DNA from: Symsagittifera roscoffensis
Taxonomy: Eukaryota > Xenacoelomorpha > Acoela > Convolutidae
Reading direction: 5' to 3'
DNA: 64,000 nucleotides
Assembly (NCBI RefSeq): GCF_963678635.1
Contig: NC_087063.1
Location: 10,202,386 to 10,266,385 of the forward strand
The notes under the pieces are model-generated. The model ran no database searches. It was not told where the DNA came from and was given only the letters and a program-made list of their open reading frames with translations. Within the stretch, counting starts at the first letter, position 1, and each line of letters begins with the position of its first letter. The position numbers and the translations under genes were made by a program. This document shows positions 57,985-64,000 of this stretch, in pieces.

Positions 57985-59028
57985 AACCATTGCGATTCAA
58001 CACAGTTATGTTGCAACCCAGGGTAAAGGTAGAATTATAGTGGATTTTGGTAAAGTTGGTTGGAAGCGAAAATTAGTACATGCAAAAAAGTAATTCCAAA
58101 TCAATTCAGCAGCATATTTAATTCCTGCTAAAAATTTTATCGAAAAAATGTGTAACACAAATGGAGACATGCAGTGTCGAGTGTCGAGATGTGAGCAGAT
58201 TTCGGGATGCAATTAAAGCTGTTGCCTATCTGGTATAAGACCCATGTTGAAAACACAAACAAAACACACAAATTTGAAAAGAATTTTTGTCCAAAGCATA
58301 GTTTTTGGTGTCCAGTCAATAAGACTAGAACTGTTAAGGTGCCAACCGCTTTTGGTGGGATTTCAAGGCGACGCTAAACGCAGTTCTCCACAGTGTGTCG
58401 TCTTTGAGAAGTTTAAACCGCTTAAATTCGAACTAATCAGTTTACCAGTAATAACGCTTATTTATCGCCTTAATGTCCTGCCCTCTTAATAGCATGTCGT
58501 CTCATTTACCTAGCACCATAGTTCGACTTTCTACTTTGTGTGTTTTATTGATCAAAAAAAATCACAGAAAATTTTTGCATGGAGTGTTTTATTTTTCAAA
58601 TAAAGCACAAAAATATATCGAAGGTTGAAGATGAAATGGGGTACATTTCAAGATTTTACGCATTTCATGAATTAAGTTTTTCATTGAACGCTTTTCATCA
58701 ATTCTGTGAATTCTCTTTTCGTACTTTTGCAGGGCTATGGAAACTGAATTTAAAAAATCAGTTTTTTTGTCATTTTTAAGAAAACTCTTCATAAAGAGGG
58801 CTGAAAATTCAAAATGTGGTTGATGAAATCTATTCGACATCATTTAGGCTGAATGAAACTTTTAAAAACGAGTTTTTTTCTAGTTTTTTTCTAGTCAAAA
58901 CTCGTTATAGACATTTTCTGGGTGCTGAAACATATTCATAAAATGTTTGATTTGAATTTTCGTTGAAAAGTTATAAAATTTGACTGTGTTTGCTTTTTTT
59001 TGTCAAACGACTAAAAAAAATTTATCAT
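57985..59028. other. no gene seen
   Basis: AT-rich intergenic DNA. The frames at 58244 and 58579 are short and unrecognised. Confidence 0.45.
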
Positions 59029-59036
59029 GCCAGGAA

Positions 59037-59408
59037 GGGGCGGATCTAAGATTTTTTACAAGGGAGGGGGTGATTTGCAAAAAAAAATGAAATGATTTTT
59101 TTTATGGATCGACCAAACTGATTTTCCTAGCTCTCACATATCACTCTAAAGACACCAATATGACAAAATTTTCTACGCTGCGGTCAAATTTCTCAAAAAA
59201 AACATGCCAAAAAAGATGTTTTTAGGCCGTTTTTGAGTATTTTGAAATTAGTATATATTGGAGTCTAAAAATTTTAGGGTCCGTCAGCCAACATTGGAGA
59301 TCCAAGAATAGTCAAAGATGGAACTTTTTGGGTCGCCATATGATCGAAATCTTGAGGGAGGGGGGGGGGGGCGGCCGCTCTCCCGCCACCTCTAAATCCG
59401 CTGGCGAG
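59037..59408. mobile_element. MITE R4
   Basis: The left end GGGGCGGATCTAAGA and the right region 'cctctaaatccgctgg' are inverted. Identical 8-mers GCCAGGAA flank it (59029-59036, 59409-59416). A G-run and GGCGGCCGC lie near the right end. Confidence 0.75.
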
Positions 59409-59416
59409 GCCAGGAA

Positions 59417-60084
59417 ATGATAATAATTATTCAAGATTTGCAAAAAAAATTGTATGAAGCTTGCCTGATATGTTTTTAACTTTCAAAGCTTTTCATTTGA
59501 ATTTGAAATTGTATAAATAGATAGATAGTTTTACAAGATTTTAAGCACCCAGAAGAACTTTTAAAGAAACTGATACTGACAGAACAAACAACGGTTTAAA
59601 AGAAACTTTTGTAGGATTGTGTGGTTTTATTTCAGTCAAATTTTACTAAATGAATTCGATAACCATACTTGGAGTTTTGCAGAATAAACACCAAAATATT
59701 GGAGAAAAAGTTTAAAATCGCAAGAAAAGAACTAATTTGTCCCGTGGTCCTAATAGTGTAAGCTAAATTCCTTTTTTGACCAAATTTTTATTGCTTAATT
59801 TTTTGAGACTAGTTGGAGGGCAGTTCGAATCCTAGAGTTTATTCATGATACGAGCAGTTTTTTTAAGCAAGTTTTTCACTGCAAGTTTTTAATCAGTTTT
59901 CAGTGCAAGTTTTTTTGTATCTGGCTTAATCAATATCATTGTATACTATTGTGAAACCTCATCATTAGATAATAATTTTCTTTGGCATAATTTCACAAAA
60001 TTAAAGCGTAGCAAAGGCGTCGAATTAATAAGACTCTAAAGCCATTGAAAACTTATTTAAAATGCTAGAATGTCCAGAATAAAA
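59417..60084. other. no gene seen
   Basis: AT-rich. An isolated R3-like end, 'gatacgagcagttttttt', lies near 59850. Confidence 0.4.
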
Positions 60085-60475
60085 ACAAGACAGCTCGTAT
60101 CAAAGCGATACCCCACAAATTCCGACTGCTTTTTAAGGTCTATGTATTAGTGTTTGCCATATTAGGTAAAAAGTGATAGATTTTGTGCCTAGTAACGTAA
60201 CAGTTATGACAAATAGCCCATAAAAATTTATGAGAAGTGTATAAACTTCGCTTACGCGATAATATCTCAAAAAATATCGCGCGTTAGCTACAAAATTGGC
60301 CAAATGGGCAACCTTATTCCCTCATATTTTCACGAAAAATGATCGCAGGTAGAATATCTTTTACCTTTTGGACAAAAAAAACATTGTCAAAAATTCTTAC
60401 ATATAAAGTCCAAATTTCATATTTCACCCCGATCACAAGTATTTTGCCACTTTCTCCGAAAGTCGGAACAAATAC
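60085..60475. repeat. R3 repeat, forward orientation
   Basis: It begins 'acaagacagctcgtatcaa' and ends 'tctccgaaagtcggaacaa', with the family blocks 'tccgactgctttttaagg' and 'aaaaatgatcgcagg'. It is shorter than the full copies. Confidence 0.7.
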
Positions 60476-60931
60476 TGGACATTTTTTTTGTTTTTACTGA
60501 ATCAATTATGTTCGGAAAAAAGCATTGAAAAAACTCGTTTTTATTTTCATCAAAACTCTTACCAAAATTATTGTGGAAGGCAATCGAGACGAGCAATTTG
60601 ATTTTTTCCACGATTGAAAGGGCTTGAAAAGTAAACCACGATTGAAAGGGCTTGAAAAGGGCTCGACCCCTTGCGCGTTTCCGTTAGGGTTCATCAATTT
60701 GCGTTGAAAAAAAGTAAACTGACTTAAATTTCCTCTGCAAACTTTTACAAAAAGCCTAATTTTTGCCGCCCAATTTATATCTAAAAAGCCCAAAAGTTTC
60801 CAGTGATATAAAAGTAATTACCTAAGTTGGCGGTTTTTCATATGCTTTCTATAACAAAGTTAATGTGGTTTCTAGAGCTCAAAAATAATATCGCACGATT
60901 GAAACCACAAACCGGCCTGCTACCTGCTAAA

Positions 60932-61131
60932 NNNNNNNNNNNNNNNNNNNNNNNNNNNNNNNNNNNNNNNNNNNNNNNNNNNNNNNNNNNNNNNNNNNNN
61001 NNNNNNNNNNNNNNNNNNNNNNNNNNNNNNNNNNNNNNNNNNNNNNNNNNNNNNNNNNNNNNNNNNNNNNNNNNNNNNNNNNNNNNNNNNNNNNNNNNNN
61101 NNNNNNNNNNNNNNNNNNNNNNNNNNNNNNN
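60932..61131. other. assembly gap (200 N)
   Basis: Exactly 200 N, so probably a scaffold gap of estimated or default size. The unique sequence on either side may not be truly 200 bp apart. Confidence 0.99.
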
Positions 61132-63290
61132 TGTTAGCTATACGAGATTGTCGCATATTTCAAATTCAATTAAAAGAAATTAATGATAAAAGGATGAAAA
61201 ATTAAATACTTTGAAAGCAAATCAATGAATCAATTTTAAATTTTTTTCATCGTTTTTAAGGGCCCCAGTATATTCTTATATTAAGAGCGCAAGCCAAAAA
61301 TGCATTCTTCGTCAAAACTTTCCAGGACGGCGCGAAAAGGCAATTGACAGTTTTCCCAACAATTAGCTCGCAAAAGTTTTTTTGGAAGAGTTCGGGTTTT
61401 GTTCCATTTTATTCTTGGTCCATAAAAATTTCGAAATTGTCTAAATGAGAGTCCGACCTCTTATATGAGCTAAAAATATTTGCCCCAAAAAACAAAGCAT
61501 ATTTTGAAAAATTTCAAAATATTGGTTCACAGCTTTTTTGTAAGTTGAGCATATCAAAAGGCTAACATTTTTTTAACATTTTTTGTACAGCAGCATGAAT
61601 GAAGGAAGTATTTCAATAAAAAACAATTAATTCAATTTCAACTCAGTTTGAAAAAAATTGTCCAAAAATTTGATTTTTGAATACATGCATATTAGTTTTT
61701 TTTTAAAAATCTGCTTTTTTCCAAAAATTCTACTTTTTGTCAAAAAAATTTTAAAGGCTGTATTTTATTGCAAAATTATTGAATTATAACAAAGGTGGGT
61801 GAAATAATAAAAAAATGTTGAAAAATTTTTATCGAAAGACGATTCGCTTTTGCTGGATAACGAAAAAAAGAGCCGGTATACGGTAACGAAAAGAATTTGA
61901 ATGTAAGTAGATGTGGAAAACGGGCTTTTTGAGGCAAAATTTTTTGGATCGATGCCTAAGAAGTGACTGACTTCATTGTTTCGATATTCCAAAACTAAGA
62001 TTGATTGAAATAACTCGGAGTAATTTTGAAAAAGTTATCTAAATTTCAAAAACGTTTAAGTTAAAAAAAGAAGTCAAACTAAAATTAAAAGCTTAAAATT
62101 CTTGCTAAGATGAAAAATTTCACTCTTTCTCGAAACAAAAAACGTGTTCTTTCTTTTTCTGAATTGGTCGGTTTTCGTGTTTTAGTTTTCCGCGGTCTTC
62201 CCTACAAACAATCAGATGACTGGAAACGTATTGACTCAACCAGATTCTAAACAACAATAGACAGAACTAAACCGAAACAGTTGCCAGCGCTCGATCAAAT
62301 AGAATCAAGAAAGACTGCATCTGTGCTGTGAGAAATAATATGTGACCTGAGGCTGATGATTGGTGATGATCTTAAAAATTAGCTCTATTTTGAATGCTCT
62401 TTTTGTTCGAGTGATTCGACTGTAATTTACACTTTTACTATCGACTCTTCTTTTACCGCCAATTTAACTGTATCACGAGTGTCAAAAAATCAAAAAAAAA
62501 ATCTTTTTAACTAAAGGGTTTAAATTGCAAAAAACAATCGGTGGAAAATTTCGTGCTTTAAATTTTTTGCAGCTTACAGTTCTAGTCGATCAACGATAGC
62601 AAAAACTCAAGATCGCCAACTTTTGGCCTTATTTTTTGGTGCTTTCAAGATTTGGCGCTCGGTCAGATAGTATAAGAGTGCTCAAAAAAATGGTAATAAG
62701 AGCGCCAAAAGAATGCCAAATTTTATAGCTGTGCTGGGTTGCAGAGACAGAGACAGATTTGGTCTGAATTGTTTCACATCAGTATGACATGCTTGTCACA
62801 ACAATGCTTCTGTTTGTGCTGTCCACTTGGTTACCATAAACACTGGAATTTTTCTGTAAAACCCGCCGTCACTTTATGTATTTAATCCGAGTGCACAAAA
62901 AACGCCGAGTCCGGCCGAGCAGTGTATTATCGAACTGCTCGCGGAACTTAGACAAATTTGCGGAATCAAGACCAAAAGCTTACAGAATCCAGAATACTTT
63001 CCGAAATCCGTAGCAATTATAATAAAACATACCGTCTTTTGGAATCCGCCTTATGTTTAAAAGATTTTGCATTTTGTAGGTGGAAATCGCAAAATCCTCT
63101 TATACATGTCTTATTGGTTTGTTTCGGATTCCGCGGCACATTTGTTTGTGAAGACCAAAAAAAATTGTAGATTCCGATGTCAAAATTCAGCATGCCAGCA
63201 TGTCCCAAAATCCCTCGACTCCCGGGGGATTTTCTGTGCAAGATCTGAATTTCTTTATTTCTTACATAAGTTGATTCTCAAATTTGAAAT
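61132..63290. other. no gene seen
   Basis: AT-rich. 62630-62720 has repeated 'gcgc(t/c)(c/a)' words like those near 49850. 62940-63190 has a cluster of 'ggaatcc/gaaatcc' words like that near 16700. No coding sequence is supported. Confidence 0.4.
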
Positions 63291-63294
63291 TCCT

Positions 63295-63880
63295 CATTTC
63301 AGATCTAGATAAGAACTTACAAATATCAGATCTGAAATTTGGATCTTAAAAAGAAAATCTTAGATCTGAAATATTCTTTAAAAACAAAAATTCAGATCTG
63401 AAATCAGATCTGAGAATTCCTTTGCTAAATTTTAATTTATGCATTTTGAGCAAATAATTGAGATTTTATTTTTTGATGTTTCTGCAATACACAAATATGT
63501 TTAGATAAGCTAACGGTTAAAAAAATTCCGAACCTTTTTTTTCTAAATTTATTGTTCAACTGTGTTAAAAAGTTTTAAAAAACGGTTAGAAGACCCGTCA
63601 AATTTTTGATTTTCATGCGCTACTTCTGCTTGGGGTAACATATTTTGGCAGTCACCAAATAGAGACTTTGCTGAGTACCTGAAGCTATCAATACAAAAAG
63701 AATCAAAAATAGCAAAAATTGTGTCAGAACCATTCGTTTTTCAGATCTGAAATAACCAAGAAAAACTAAATCTTACATCTGAAATTAGATCTGAAATAAC
63801 CAATTCTTAAAGTATCCAAGTTTGATTTAAACATTTCACAACCTATATTAGATTTGAAATTAGATCTGAAATAGATTAGT
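63295..63880. repeat. cluster of AGATCTGAAAT motifs
   Basis: About ten exact or near copies of AGATCTGAAAT occur at roughly 63299, 63329, 63361, 63392, 63405, 63742, 63771, 63785, 63850 and 63862. Several are paired as 'agatctgaaattagatctga'. The motif is half-palindromic around AGATCT. The function is unknown. Confidence 0.75.
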
Positions 63881-64000
63881 TCAGAAAAGTTACTGGGTAA
63901 GGGCTTAGAGACTAAAATCTCTTCGCCTCAGAATGACACAATTTGGACTTAATGGTAAAAGAAATTTTGTGTTTTGATAAGATGGGCAACGTTTTTGAAA

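Noticed and set aside
1-64000. CRISPR arrays, prokaryotic operons, tRNA or rRNA genes
   Set aside because: No spaced short repeats with unique spacers, no operon structure and no cloverleaf or rRNA core sequence were seen. The introns and transposons are eukaryotic.

Overview
This is AT-rich nuclear DNA of an animal. There are no prokaryotic operons. Genes are split by GT-AG introns and lie among many transposon copies. Only three host genes can be supported. They are a class I SAM-methyltransferase-like protein (1859-4267, +), a secreted trypsin-like serine protease (44322 down to 13417, -) and a 12-TM major-facilitator transporter of the SV2/SVOP/organic-cation type (52820-57784, +). I assembled all three exon by exon, and the exon phases agree. 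The species cannot be named from the sequence.

Layout: 1-5.2 kb holds the methyltransferase gene, with a Tc1/mariner-like fold-back element in its first intron. 5.2-13.4 kb is transposon-rich intergenic DNA: hAT-like MITEs with 8-bp target duplications, a CCCGGGTTGAC-ended fold-back family and a ~510-bp dispersed repeat. 13.4-17.2 kb carries the Asp and Ser exons of the protease, and 44.1-44.3 kb carries its signal-peptide/His exon. Between them, inside protease intron 1 and in the same orientation, sits a ~25.4-kb element bounded by direct repeats of about 260-280 bp (17961-18218 and 43131-43410). Read on the minus strand it contains a long leader, a gag-like region with a CCHC knuckle, protease, reverse transcriptase, RNase H, integrase and an env-like region. 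These are followed by an unrecognised 420-codon reading frame, two >99% identical 2.57-kb tandem copies that include part of that frame, and a 3.8-kb satellite array (173-bp monomers, 346-bp dimers). The retroviral genes are broken by stops and frameshifts.

44.5-52.8 kb is MITEs, remnants of the dispersed repeat and short tandem duplications. 52.8-57.8 kb is the transporter gene, and 57.8-64 kb is non-coding with more repeats and a 200-N assembly gap (60932-61131). The most unusual object is the giant LTR-type element: it combines an env-like region, an extra frame interrupted only by TAA codons, a recent internal duplication and an internal satellite, all within a protease intron.
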